Shown: piece by piece, positions 23,101 through 38,100 of the stretch
Numbering within the stretch: position 1 is the stretch's first letter
How the letters are laid out: the number at the start of each line of letters is the position of its first letter
Origin: Loripinus fragilis
Taxonomy: Eukaryota > Mollusca > Bivalvia > Lucinida > Lucinidae
NCBI GenBank assembly: GCA_964019695.1
Contig: OZ026520.1
Coordinates: 23,140,130 to 23,204,129 of the forward strand
Reading direction: 5' to 3'
Length of the DNA stretch: 64,000 nt
Translations under genes and position numbers: made by a program
Notes under the pieces: generated by a model
What the model saw: only the letters and a program-made list of their open reading frames with translations
Told to the model about the DNA's origin: nothing
Databases searched by the model: none

Positions 23101-26100
23101 AGCTTTTCAGAAAGACCATTGTGTCTATATCTACCTTTTGCACTAGGGTGACTCTTATAGTCAAATTTTCTGATGCTTCAGATTAGGCAGCAATAAAGAA
23201 GAGTGAGGTAAGGTAAATATAAATGCTTTTAGGTTGATTTCTTGCTTTACATCCATCTAAACCAGCTGAGGTAATGTCGGAATGACTAATTGATCCTAAC
23301 CACCCTTTGCCTAGGCCGGCTTAACCCATATCCTTTTACCAGTACTCAGTGCTTATCTTTCACTAGTAAGGCTAACTGACAACTAGTGAAAGAATGTGCC
23401 CGACCTGGGAATAGAACCTGCAAAACTCCAAACATTAGGTTGGACACCCTACAATGTACCACCTGCAATACTCATGCCAATGTATATTAATGAATATCAT
23501 CTATTGGGTTATTTGACTCCTGAATAATGTCCTGATTTTCTAATGTCATTGTCTAAGGTTGTCAAATCTAAACAGTGTTCTCTACACCCCAAGACGAATA
23601 CAGACAATATGCATATCTGTCTAAATTTCATATTTAAAAAAGGGCATACAATAAATGGGAGCAGTATCCCCTGAAATTGTTCATTTACTGAAGGTAAAAT
23701 TGTCCTAGATTGCTTCTCCTGCTTTCTTAGTTTTAAAAATTTTCCGGGGGAGGACCCCCTTACCCCTCTTCCAGATTACAAAATATGCGATGTATAGAAA
23801 ATTTATTTTGTCAATTAAACACTGCTCACACACATAGCCTTTTTGTAGTAGCGATTTTCTATTGATATGTGATTAATGGGCTATACATTTATTGGCTAAT
23901 GGTTTGCTGCACCCCTTTCATACCTTCATCTATCATACATGTAGCATGGGATTAAAAGATCGAGATCCAATAAACCCCCCCCAGAAAATTTGATGTTAGT
24001 TTGCTCTTTATTTTTGTTAGAATTTCAATGAAACAACCTTTATTTTGCCTAAAATAGCCTTTATAAAAAGCCTTTAATTTCATGAGAGTCTGCTAGGGGG
24101 CCTGGATGCTGTTTTCAGGAGCTTTTGATGAAAATATGTTATCTTGTAGAAAACAGATCCTGTTCAACGTTTAATTGCCCCATTATAGCATACACATGTA
24201 TCAAGTCTTTGAGATAACACAAGTTTAGATAAACAACATTTTTGAGCCTAAACTTGTAAATATTATCTTAACCATCAGTTTTAACATAGGTTTTGGGTGC
24301 TCAAAAGAACCGTCTGCAGTGTTGTGCTTAGAGCCTGGCATTGCGGGATTCCCGTGATTTTACCGCTGATGTTCTTTAAAAACGAACCCAGCGCGGGCCT
24401 TAGGGTGCACCTCGAAAATCTACTATTTTTATCCCTCTTTATTACCATTTCCGTATTTAGTGTAACCTAATAAAGGGAAGTAAATAAGGCAATTTAGACT
24501 GACACATGGTATTTACCTATTATAAATGTCACATTGGATATTGATTTCTCAACTAGTTCAATACAACAGCAATGGCCGAAAACCCAAATTTCATAGCGAA
24601 AGGCCAGAAAAGCTATTTTAACATAGAAATAGTAAATTTGCTGGTGAATTTAAAAATAGGGCAATGGCAGAAACTACTTCACTGTCATCTACACCCCTTC
24701 TCGAGCCAAAACTATCAACATCCAGCTCAAATTTAAATAAAAATGAGTAGAAATTTTCGGATAATTATTCAATTTAACAGGTAAAAATTTGAAAAGATTT
24801 GGTGTGTCCCCCAGAATTTGTAAATGTCCCCCTAAAATTAATGTAGAGGGACACCTGTGTTCCCCCAGAAATCTTTACCTAGGCATAACACTGATTAAAG
24901 CTTATATTATATAGCAAGAAAATAAGGTTTGGTTAACTATCTCTATTGGAATCAATCTAGCAATGGAAACTTCATACATAAAGACCATATAGATTTTCCC
25001 AATTTTAGTCGAAACACCGCTAATTTTCCCAATTCCATGGGCCCTGGCCCCATTCCCAAAAAAGTGTATGAGATCGCTGTAATAGCAGTGAAAAATGGAA
25101 AAGACATAATAATGGACCCTAAAGTTGATATATTTTATGGCCTTTTATAAGTTTATAAGCTAAATAGGAGGCTGCACAGCTTCGTCTGAGTGTGCACTTG
25201 TCAAAATGCCATCTTGTTGGAAATCACATGTCATGGCTCATTTCACATATGGCCAACACTGGTTTGGATGGTTGTGAGGCATGTTTTCTCTTTACTTACA
25301 GGTGACCAGATGGGTGTTAATGGAATTGATGGTGCTGCTCCTAGTACCAACTGGCCATCAAAATCAAAAAAGGTAAAGATATTAAAGTACACCAGTGAGG
25401 TATAAAGTATCATGGCTGTCTTATGTACATCCTTCCATATGTCTGATGGCTTCTTTGTGGTGGGTTTATATCAAGGTTCACACAGGCTTGAAAAGTACTT
25501 GAATATGACAGTATTTCCTGAAAGAAAGTCTGCCTTGAAAAGTGCTGGAATATGGCTTGTTAGGCCTTGAAAAATACTTGACTATTAAGCACTAACACTG
25601 TTTACGAAGATCAAGCTTAAGAGTACAAAATGGTTTTGCCTTTATGTTGGTGCAGCATATGCTGTACCAAATAAAGGCTCTAAAATAGTATCTTTTATAA
25701 ACTTTTAGTACTTAAAAACTGTAGGGAAATCTCTAACGGGTCCTTGAAAAGTCCTTGAATTTTGCATACACTTTCCTCTATAGACCATGTGTATCATAAA
25801 GTAGAGGTTAAGTTTGATATTGGCCTTAATCCATAAATATGCTCAGAAGAAAAAGTTTAGTCAGTTCAGACACTGTGTGCAATGATTTTGTAAGACAGTC
25901 TTAATATTGACAAAAGCCTTACTCAATATGAAATTCATTTAATGTCTTACAAAAGTGAACATTTTCAACAAAACATTCTGAAAATATACCCCTTTTCTTC
26001 ACCAAAATTACGCAAAGGGGTCAATATAAAAATTCAAATTTCATAACTAAAAAATCAGTCTAGCGCCTATCAGATGATTTCTGGCAGTATAGACGGAAAT

Positions 26101-29100
26101 TCTCGTACCTGTTGCATGTCTAAGGTGTTCAAGAAGTTTCCAAGCGGCCATGAAGCGATTATCACTATGACCTTAACTTCAAGTGGCGTCGTTATCCGTG
26201 GTCTCCCTAACGGAGGCTTGTCAGTTTTACTGCCAGGCTGTTGAAAACGTGCTTGCAGACGATTAACTGTTCGTTTATTACATCCAAAACTGCATGTTAC
26301 GTCAGCAACACGTGTACCTGCTTCAAGAAGTCAAAACTCGGTATTTCTGTACTTTGTTGATAGCCTGGACAAAGCTTGCTAGCACTGAATTTTCTCTGGA
26401 TTAAGAAATAGTTTGGTACTGGCAGCTGTTTGTTGCTTAATATATCACTGGCTGGAGGTCAGCCATTATAAGTGGATAACTCAAGAGCACAAAGCGCTTC
26501 AAACTGACTGACAGACATTGATTTGATTATTATCATGTCATTGTATGGAGGGCATTCTTTTTTGTATGCCCCCATGGGCTCTCAATTAGAACAAAAGTGT
26601 TTGTTTTATCTAAGGATATCTAGTAAAGGGTACCTTGCATAGGTCCTCACAAAGAATGTTCAGCATAAAATTGTAATTATTTTCTTTCTCATCAGTTGAA
26701 ACGTGTGTTTTAGGTGGTCCAAAGAAAATTGAAAAAAGCAATTTTCAAATATATGCACTCTTACCTTGTGTTTGTTTAGGGCTCCAAGTCTAAGGTGAGA
26801 GGTCAAGAGATTGAGCTGCCTCCTGTGGCCCCAGAGATTATGCGTATTGCCAGTGAACGACATCAGAAAGGTCTGATGAGTCCTTGGATCTATCAGCTTC
26901 TCTCACAGGTAACTTCCATATGCGATATAACATTTCAGTCCCTTTATAACACTATGTTTGTGGTCCATATGAATGGTTATAAAGGAACAGTTTTACAAAG
27001 GAATTAAAGGAAAATGACCATTCATGGTCATTTTCCCTGTAATTCCTTTGTGAAATTCCATTGTAAAAAAATTTGGTAGCCACAACATTCAACCGTACAG
27101 TCCAAACTGTATTAAGCAAGCACCTAAGGGATAATCAAAATGTGGTTGCTTAAGACAGTTGCTTGCTTAATACATGTATTTTTCAAAGTATTTGACTTCT
27201 GCAGGGACTAAATACATGATCCAAATCCTTGTTATATAGAGGTGTGTTATAAAGGGACTGTACTGTATAATCATTTCAACTTTTACATTATATGAGCCGA
27301 TTTCCATCCAGTCAATCTAGTGGTGCCTTATCATTATTAATATGGGTTCATTGCCAGTGTGGATCCTAATTAGCTGGCTGGTATCTGCACATTTTAGGTT
27401 GAATTAGGCAAAAACTAATATTTATAGCATTTATGGATGAATAATGTACCTATATTTAATGGTCAAATTATTTTGCCTTATATCTGCTTATATTTGTTCT
27501 GCCTTTAAATGGTTTCATAGGAGTCTTACAGGTTCTTGAAAAGTCCTGTAGACTTGATATTGAAGGCTCACTAGATCTAGACTCACCAGAGACACTGCAT
27601 TGTGTCCTTCAGCAAGACACATTATCCTCTGTTTAGTACTGGTTCAACCCAAAGACAGTAAATTGTCTCAACATAACTGAAAAATTGTTGACTGGGATAT
27701 AAAGCTTCAACACAAACAAACTCTTGCTTATACAAGCCTTGTGTTATTTCTACACTCTAGGGTGAAGTAAAGATGGTGGTGACCTTGGAGGATGACCTCA
27801 GCAGAGAATTACCAACCAGCATTGATCTTTATCGTCCAATCAGACAAACAATCTACTCTGTACTCCTTAATCTCAACAAACTCAAAATTATTAGTGATAC
27901 TCAGAACAAAGAAAAAGGTAAAGTGTTTACTTACCATTTTCCTCCTATTTATGATTATGACAATTGTTGTCTGCTCTCTCTTCTGCTTATGTACTTTGGT
28001 GGGCTATATTGCAAACAATATGGACTCAGATACGACTGCTCTTAATTTTGCTCTGCGGTGCTTATCAAGGATCCTTGGGCCCATCAAAGTTTTAAAATGC
28101 ACATAATAATTTAACAATTTGAATGGGAAATAGGCAGTTGGCCCATTTTAAGGGCCATCATCATTTTGAGCAGGGTAATCCATTTCATAAACATTTGGAG
28201 GGAGTAGAAGACAAAATGCAGATGCAAGGGTGTTTTCCGTACCATGCAGTTTCAAATTCACAAATGTAGGCAGCTGTGTGACTAGATGGCAATTTAGCCT
28301 CCTGTCGGTGAAAAGTCCAAGTGCTATCTAGAGGTGATAGGGTGCATCTTGGTTCAAATGGGGTTAGATTCATTGAGAGGACTCTGGAGTACCCATGTGT
28401 TTTGGTTGAGAAATAACAATATGAATTGTTATATGACTGGAGAGAATCCTGTCTCCTGATTGGCCAAATTTGTCTTCACAAATCTCTATGTCTACCTCAA
28501 AACTGGTCTAAACTGGCTCAGAAGGTGATATAGGATGAAATCCAGCTCAAACTAGTTTCCAGAAGTTAATATTTTTGACACTTCTGCAATATCACCCTCT
28601 AGAGAGCTAAAAATAGCATGATGAGTGTAAAACTAGCATGTGCTGCATGAAATTGACATGATTTGCTGTTTCACATCTCAACAGGTAAACTAAAGACTTT
28701 CATGAATTTTAACAACTGTTTTGTTATGTGTTGTTTGTTCATTTATCTTTGTTTGAATAAACAAAATGTAAAAAAGTTTTATGATTAAATTTTACATTCC
28801 ACATTTAGAGAATTAATATACATTTCAAATTGCAAAAAAATACATTAAAATATTTTAATAGCAGTTGATAAAACTTGTTAGAAAGTCTTTAGGTTGAAGG
28901 TTGACTTCAGCAACAAAAGTAAAAGTAGAACATTTTCATTCTAAGTTGAAAAGTCATATAACAAAACAGTTATTGACTTCAATTTCGGTAGACATGAGGA
29001 TTTATCTACCCTTAAAAGTGATATTCACCTCGGCCTAGCGGCCTCGGTGAATTATCACTTTTTCGGGTAGATAAATCCTTATGTCTACCTCATTGAAGTC

Positions 29101-32100
29101 AATAATTGAATATTATACACTCTAATATGGAGGTCTGGGTGTTTAAAATACAGCGAAAAAATATTCGCCACATATAATGTAAACCCTGTTCAGAACTGTC
29201 TGATCTGTGTAAAGCCTGTTTGCTCTGAATAGTTAGGGCAAATTCATTATTAAATGACTTCATTGTTTGATTTGGAATCTGAAAACCAATATTCCTCTAC
29301 TAAGATTTAAATCAAAGATTAATTCCTCTACTTTCTAACAATATTTCATGGGCTTGGATGGCTATGATTAGAATGAGACTTTGTAAGACCAAAATTAGTG
29401 GTAAACTGTTTGATCAGGATCAGAGTAATACTATTTTTATGGGCTGGAGCTAACTGTAAATGGATTATGGATGATTTAGTAACATCATCTTACAACCCTG
29501 TTCATGATGTCATTTTCAGTAGATGCGAGTGGTGCAGCTCCAAAGAGCTTTGAGGTGCCAATAAAAGAATGGGTGGTACGACGTACCGGCTCCCAGAAAC
29601 CCAGTTTTGATCTAGTCATGGCCAAGCCAGTAGACTGGAAGACGCCAAGTATTGAAAGAATGTGGCTGGGACAGCACAGTGATGATAAGACCAGACGTCT
29701 TCGAGCCTTCCTTACATGTATGATGAGTGATTCACCATTGATGTTAAATACAAACTATGTTCAGCAGCATTTACTCATACTCTGTTGTGTTTTGAGGTAA
29801 GCTTTCAACTACTGTACTCAACTTATTAACTCTGCATGCTGGGTAATTATCCATGCTTTTATTGTCGTCTGCTGACTTTCTTCAAAATTAACTTTATCCA
29901 AAAAATTCTTAAGGAACTTTATCAGTGTCAAACAGTTTGGATCCAGATCAGGATCCACATTCTGTTGGTCCTGAACTCACTCCAAACTGTTTGCAAAGGT
30001 TATCAGCAAATGACAAGTCACCACTAATTGGCAAAGAGTAAAGTGCACTGACCATGACTTTTTCAAAACTGTACCAGATGTTGAAAACAGTATAGATCCA
30101 GATCAGATGGAGCAAACTGATTAGGATCCACACATTTTTTCATCCACAGGATAGATCAAAATTATCAGAAATTCGTCTAAATAGTGTAGACGACCAATTA
30201 AGTACTGTATGAGCCCTTATAAGAAAACATGCTCTTAATAACTCTTTGCCCCCTGGGAAATTTTTCATGCTCTTTTTTCTTCTGCTTATTTTGTTCAAAA
30301 TAAACTTTTTGGAAAAACTCTTTAAGGAATACCATCTGAATGTCAAATAGATTGGATCCAGATCAGGCGTCAGGCATGCTCTGGGTCCAATCTGTTTGCA
30401 AAGGTTATCAGCAGACGACACTAGGAGGTAAAGAGTTAGGTTGGAACATTATTAGTAGATTCAAAGATGAGTTTTCGATAAATTTAGGGATAAAGTTGGA
30501 AAATTACCAGCACTCAGATTTGATTTGTTTAGTGATTTCAGGACCATTCTAAATGGGCAATGCTGTTGAAATTTGTTGCCTAAAATAACCTTTGTTGTCT
30601 TCGTAGTTTGGTTGGTATAATACCTAAAAAGACCGAGATCAGTAGATTCCTTGATCAAAATTTGATCCAGCATATGAAATTTGCCAGAGCCTTCGCTGCT
30701 TGCATGCACAAAGTATGGATGTAGATCAATATGCAGACCTAATTTTTACCTCTAGCCTGGCTACATAGGTCAGCATGGACATTTAAAGGTCCAAAGAGGC
30801 TTTTTGGCATATGGGATGAGTTCCAAAATCTCATTTGCATACTCATTTATTGAATGTTATCACTTGTCAGGGTTCGCACAGGTTTGAAAAGTACTTGAAT
30901 TTAGAGGGCTTTCTTGAAAAGTCCTTGAAAACTAAATCTGCCTTGAAAAGTACTGGAAAATCACTCAAAAGCATTGAAAAGTCATGAATTCTACTATTTT
31001 CTGTAGGACTTAGCACTGTTGATAGAGATCTAAATCCGTATAAAATTGTTGGGCCTTCATTTGGTTCAGCATATGCTGCACCAAATATAGGTACAACAAT
31101 TTTATACTAATGTTCCAGTACTAATGTCTCCATTATCTCAGTCTAGCATTTCTGAAGTAGAATTTTTTCACTTAGATCAGTATTTTTCATTAATTTTTAG
31201 TCCTTGAAAACTGTTGGAGAGCAGGGGTGTGGAAATAATAAAATTTTCTACTTGTCCAGGGGCAAGTAAAAAGCCAAAATTTACTTGTTCATAAAATTTT
31301 TTTACTTGTCCGAAAGAAAAAAAATTAGCTTCATACCTTTCAGTGCTTAAACAAATTATTCTTTCAAAAACAATATGAAACCAGATATATATCAACTCTT
31401 GTAAACAAGTATGGATCCTGATCAGCTGGCTTCTCTTGAAAACAGTGTTGATCCAGATCAGCTGTTTCTGAAGAAGCCAGCTGATCAGGATCCACATTGT
31501 TTTCAATGCAAGATGTGAGCTCGTAATAATTATTCAAAATATGAAATATAGACTCGTTTTAACTTTATACATTGTACTTGTAAGTAAATAGAAATTTTCA
31601 ACTTGTCCTGAATGAAATGGGACCAGGTCGGACAAGTCGGGCATGGTATTTCCACAGCCCTGGAGAGAGGCTTTTAGAAGTCCTTGAAAAGTCCTTGAAT
31701 TTTACTCATACTTGCTTGTATGAACCCTGCTTGTGTTGCAGGTACATGTTACAGTTTGGTCGTGTACTACAAAGACAAGAATTAGATGCCTTCCTTGCCA
31801 TGAGTGTATCTCCACTGTTACATGATGTTCAGACAATGCAAGATCTCAAACTGCCAAATGTTCACCCCCGTGGGGTTGCTCTAGCCGCACTGTTCATGGC
31901 TGGAGTGGAAACTGCTCAGTGTACCAATGAAGTGTGTGGTGCTCCAATACCATGGAACATGGTTTGTCCCTGGCAGTATTTTGATGGGAAGTTATTCCAC
32001 TTTAAGCTACTGAAAGCCAACAACAACACTCCACTGATTGACATGTGTGATGGCCAGGTGAGAACATTGTATATATAGTGAATTTTGTTTGTTTGATTTG

Positions 32101-35100
32101 ATTCTTTACATCCCATCAACAATCTTTCAGTTAAACAGGGACGGGTCTTCCTAGGTTGAACCAGTACTAAGCTAGGATAAATGTGTTTTGCTCAAGGACC
32201 ACAACGCAGTGACGCCGGCGAGGCTGGAACCCTTGGTCTCGAGTCAAGCACTCTACCACTGAGCCACTGCGCTCCCTATATATAGGGAATGGAAAAAGTT
32301 CTTTGTTATACTCATTATTATTCTAGTGTCATGATCTGATGTGGTGGATCATGTTAAATGGGTGTGCAAAGTTGTGTATGATCATGACAACCCATGAGAT
32401 GAGATCCAGCTAGTCAGTTAGATGATATATATACAGTAAAACCTGTCTTAAGAGGTCATTAAAAAAAAAAGGGTTTCCAGACCAATTATCTCTTAATGCA
32501 GCTCAAAAGTATTTTACATTCTGCAATACTTTCGACCTTCATAAAGCTACCATTTGTCGTTAAAACTTTGTTTTGTCTATTTTTGAGTGGCCATTTTAGA
32601 CAGGTTTTTTCTGTATCTACAAAAAGTCAAATCTTTTTAAGCGGCCATACTCAAAGAGAAGCTGAAACGATAGAATATTACTAAAACTACTTTTCAATCA
32701 TGTTTTGGGCGTAAAAGTGCAAAGATTTTGACATATATTGTTGATTTTGTTAAAGCTGTTATTACATTATGTTACTAAATGTGTAAAACAGCTATGTATT
32801 ATGAATACATGGCATTATATCACTCCCAGACGCAACTTCATATGAGCAGGTGGTGCATTTTTAAAGTCCTTCAGTATACTAGATTTGAGTTGACCTTTGT
32901 AATGAGTAGAGTATCAGTAGGTACTAGATACTAAAACTAAAAAACACAGCCAGAGTTTTCACTTCAGTTTAGCGGAGCGCAGTGGCTCAGATGGTAGAGT
33001 ATTAGAATGGGGATTGAAGGGTTGTTAGTCTCACTCGGTGGAGGCATTGCATTTTGTCCTCTAGCAAGACGCTTTATCTGCTGCTAAGTACTGGTTCAAC
33101 GGAGGAAGACCCATCCCAACACGACTGAAAAATTGTTGACTGGAATGTAAAGAATCAAAACATTAAAAAACTGGGGGTTATTAACAATTTCATTTTAATA
33201 TGATAATTCTGTGATTGACATTTAATAACTAATTATTTCCATGACTTCCCATCAAAAAATATGTTGTTCATACTTTGAATGCCCACTATTATATCTTTTG
33301 ACAGTAAGTATGGAAAATATTTTTAAAAAATCCCTGTCTTATTTCCATGTCCTTGGACTTGAGCAGGTAGTCTGAGCTATCAAGATGATAGTTAACCCTT
33401 TGAGGACCAGACAGGCCCCAAAATGGGTTCTTTTGCAAACAGTGAAGACCCAGATGAAATGCTGCATAATGCAGCATTTCATCAGGGTATACACTGTTTG
33501 CTAAACAAAAATAGATCTTCAGAGAAAGAAATATAATATTTTTTGGAAATTATAACCTGTGACCCCTCAGTATATACAATGTACCATCCTGACTTAATTG
33601 TTTGTAGCTTTATGGGAAATTCCATTTGTCTGAAAAGGGGTTAAATGCATGCTGTATATTGGATTTGTTTCAGGTGGAGCAGGTATTACGTGTTGAGAGA
33701 ATGAGACAGGCCATCATGGAGGGACTGAACATTGAATTTGCCAAACCCTTGCTACCCCACCATGCTGCCATGTACGCTGGTTACCCGTTCCATCCCTACC
33801 CAGGACCACATGGCCCTCCTCATGGACCACCCTATCCAATCAGACCAGCAGGAATGAGAGGCATGCCTCCACACCCTGGCATGCCCCCTATGGGATATAT
33901 GGATCACATGGGGCCACCTGAGGGGCCACCAATGAGAGGTCCTGGTGGCAGAGGACGTGGCATTTTAGGTATAGTAAATGTTTTACTTCCCTGAATAATG
34001 GGACCTAATGGCAGTGACAGTTGAATCTCATTAATTCGTAGCCGTTGGGACCAGAGATTTTACTTTGAATTATCCAGGGCTTTATCCAGCAATTTTGGGA
34101 AAAGACACCTGGCCAAAAATGGGAAAAATTATCAACTTAACATCAAAATTGGGAAAAATTAACGGCGTAAACATAACAATGGGAGCAAAACTTATCCTCA
34201 AAATCAAGTTTTTTTAAGATTGTTTTATGCCTAGCACAAGTGTTTAAGTATCATTCTGATATGGGTCATTGTTTCTCATAAGTAGTAGTGGTCTGACTGA
34301 TCTATAAAAAAGAGTAAAAAAAAAAGGTGGCTATTTTCGATTGAGAATGGGACCCAAATCCGGCCCCTAGAGAAAGGAAGAAAATCCCCTGTTATCAGTA
34401 GTTTGAATTAAAAGGAGTAAGTCATTTAATAATGCATAATCCCAAACATGATTATTTGCATTATTTTCTATCAAAACATACAGTAAAACCTCGAAAATTA
34501 GAACTTGGATTTTCCGAAAATACTTGCTAATTGAATTATTCGAAATAAATTTGGGTCACACTAGATTCAGAACTAGGACCTATTCATCATATTCATGATC
34601 TATTATAACAATTGTCTATAACATACTTTATGGGTGCGTAAAAGAAACGTCTCATTGAGACATTTCTTTCACGCGCCCAAAACTAATGTTTGATAGAAGA
34701 AAAAAACCCTGATAATAATCCTTTTGGGGGGTTATATATTTTGATGTCTACCTCCCTATAATAAAACCGCTAGTCCCTAGGACTTCGAATTTACAAGATT
34801 CGACTGTATGTCCTGGATGCTTGAAAGAAATGTCTCGCCTAGAAGTTTCTTTTAAGCACCAAAAGCAAATGCTTGAGTGGAAATTATTGTTTAAGTAGTT
34901 CACAAATACGTCGAATTTTGATTGCTTCTCGCAAAACAATTTATAGTAGTGAGATAATGAAAAAAATTTGAGCTTTGATGATGTCATTGTGCTAGGTTTT
35001 CTGGCTAAATAATTTCAGGGCTAAGTCAGAAATATTCTGATCAGAAGACCTCACAGTTAATGGATAACTGTGGAATACCTCGTGGGTACCCTATTACACT

Positions 35101-38100
35101 ATATTCAAATCACAATAGCACTGAATTTTTAGAATATAGGTGAAAACAAGGCCTCCATTGACTGTCAAATTGTGAAATAAGATCACAATGTCATATGGAG
35201 CGCAGTGGCTCAATTGATAGAGTGTTAGACTGGGAATCGAAGGATTGCTAGTTGGAGACTCACCTCCGGTGGAGTCAATGTGTTGTGTCCATGAGCAAGA
35301 CACTTTATCCACTTCTTAGTACTGTTTCAACCCAGGAAGACAGGAAATCATCCCAATATGACTGAAAAAATGTTGACTGGGGTGTAAAGCATCAAAACAA
35401 ATAAAAAAAATTACAATGACCTTTTAATTACCCCCAACATTGGTTGTAAGATAAAAAAAGATCTGTTGTTTTTTGTATTTTCTCATGCTGTATGGTGAGG
35501 TTGACTGGCTCCAAAACTTTCAATGCAGAAGATGTGCAGTGATTTGAAATTCAGTGTAAAATTAATGGTTAATTTATTGTGTTATCATTTTCGAATTGTG
35601 TTCTTATTAAGCTTTTTATAGATGCTCTCCCCTTAGCACTAGCATAGGTTTCCACGCCAAAGTTTAAGTTTTTCACCTAGGTAACCCTTGAGTTTTGAAT
35701 TAATTATTATGCTATCCCAAAGTGCAGGATTTCGTTTATTATCAACAGATCCAGGGCTCTCGAGGTCGATCCTGGCCCGGTCCCATACTTTCGTGGAGAT
35801 TGATCATGAAATTATTTCTACAGTCGTTCTCTTCCCTTCCGCTGAATCATTCAAGAAAGCATGTGCTCAAAGTACTGGTTAACCGCTTCTTCTAGCGTGC
35901 CCAGGAAAAAGAGTGGTCAGGTGAACTGACCATCCCTCCATGACCATAGCTGTTGACTTGGGACATAAAGCAACAAAACAAACAAACAAAACCTTTATTA
36001 TCAATTTATCATAGATTTGCCAGGGGTCAGCCAAGCTACACTTCCCAAGTGGGAAGAGGCCTCCAGATAACATTGACTAATTAAAAATTAGGCCATTTCT
36101 CAAGATTTTGGTACTTTTGCATAAACACAATGGCCTCCTTTGAACACCCATGCTAAACGTATCCAAGGAGACTTGAGGTCTAGATTTTGGCCTGAGTCTC
36201 CATATACGTCCTGACTGTGTATCAGGGTGTTCACAGTCAGTGAGATAATTGGGGAAAGCATATTTTTTCATGGTTAGGGAATTGTCAGGGAATTTTGAAA
36301 ATTAAGCAAATAGTGAAAAGTCGGGGAATTTTGAAATAGCAAGTCTTTGAGTTAAACATCAAGAGTTAAGGCCAAGTCAGTTTCTTCATGTTTGGCTATT
36401 ATCTTAATATCAATTATAATACTAAAAAATGATATTAATGATAATAACATTAACAATAATAATAATGAGGAGTATTACATTTTCTTCAAATTATTCTTTG
36501 AGCACAAACTGAAGGGAGTAGTGACCTTTGCCTCTCCAGCTTCATTTTCAGTTTGGCTTTTATCAAGTTTGTGGTATGGTATGTGCAAGATTTTGTACCA
36601 TACCACATACAAGTATCCTACTTCTCAGTTCTGTACTATAACTGGTATGCAAGTAATGAAGGCAGAATTTGATGCTCAAATATTTGCTTTATATCTGGAC
36701 TATACTAGGTATGATGTTGATTACTTATTGTTGCTTTTGTTGATTTGTTGGCATTTCTGTCATTCTTTGTGCGATTTGCAGGATATTGATAGAGAAAAAA
36801 TGTAATGTTCTTAATAGTTTTCTGCTTGTAACTTAGTTTTAAATTCGTTTCCCTTGAACAATATACAGAATTAAACTATTAAGAAAAACCTAAGTTTCAA
36901 AAGTTTAGTAGCAGTGGTAAACTGAGTGTACAAGATGGACAAAGATGTGGGACGTAGAATTCTTGTATTTCTCATCTTAAGAGCAACATAGCAGTTGACA
37001 TTTAAAAGAAGTATGTATGTTCTCTTTTGATTAATTTAACACAACCCAAAACATGTTTAGTTGAGAAATAAGAAGTTTCAGAATTACTTTTAATATGTGG
37101 AGCCTCAAAGGACTTACTACTATAAATGCATTAATATGAAGTTGCTTCACTGTATTGACTGCAAATCAATTCATATTTTTTTAAAGAACTTGGTGTGTGC
37201 ATGTATGCCAAATAAAGTAAGGTTTATTTTCCATGTCCAAACAGGGCGGTCCCCAGTAGATGCAAGAGGAGGTCAGCTAGAGATAGCAGGAGTTGTGGTA
37301 GGAAGTTGGGCCTCTAACATGTCATCTGGTGGTAGAGGAGGAAGGGGAGGCAACAACAACCAAATCTCTCCAAGAGTTATGTCAGTTGGTGGGCCTAGAA
37401 GGTACTGGTTTCTTTGCTTGCTTTAATTTGGGCCTCGACACGATAAAACCGGTCTTCGGGGGTTTGCGAACAACACAGGCGCAGAACATCCTGCGCAGTC
37501 TGGTCAGCGCCTTTGTTATTCCCTTTTTGGAAAGTATCATATGTAAACTTGCGACAGGTGCAATTTCAATTTTCTAGCTAGTCTTTGTAGCTTAGGAGAC
37601 TGTTTTGAAACTCACTTTGATGGAAACCCCGATGACAGGTTTTGTGGCGCCGAGGCCCATTTGCAGTAGTTGTTAGTCCATTGAATTTTTTGACATATCA
37701 TTTAAGAAACAAATGAGATCCCACACTACAACTTTAAAATTATCTTTTCATTTTCATTCCACCTTACCAAACTATACTTTTTATGATAATTCCAGGGTTT
37801 TACAGGACGCAGTATCCTGCGTCTTATACGCATAAATCATTAGGTAGGACCCGTCAATTCACCTTACCTGCGTCCACTGGGACGCAGATGTGTTTGTTGT
37901 GCCTTTCATTAAAATCCCAAATTCCAAAGTTATTTCGTAACGATTCGAGTACAGGCTATCTATAAATAAATAGGACAGGTGCTCTTGTTTTAGACTGCTG
38001 CACTGACGACCAGTTAAAACATCCATGCAAACATCGGCCTTGAAAAAAAGTCGTAAAATACCATGCTTTCTCTCAGGTCCGCTCTGCTAAAAAGCATGGA

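Noticed and set aside
36392..36805. 137-codon frame in intron 12
   Set aside because: Starts in an aat-rich low-complexity tract and shows no family similarity. It lies inside an intron with good flanking splice sites.
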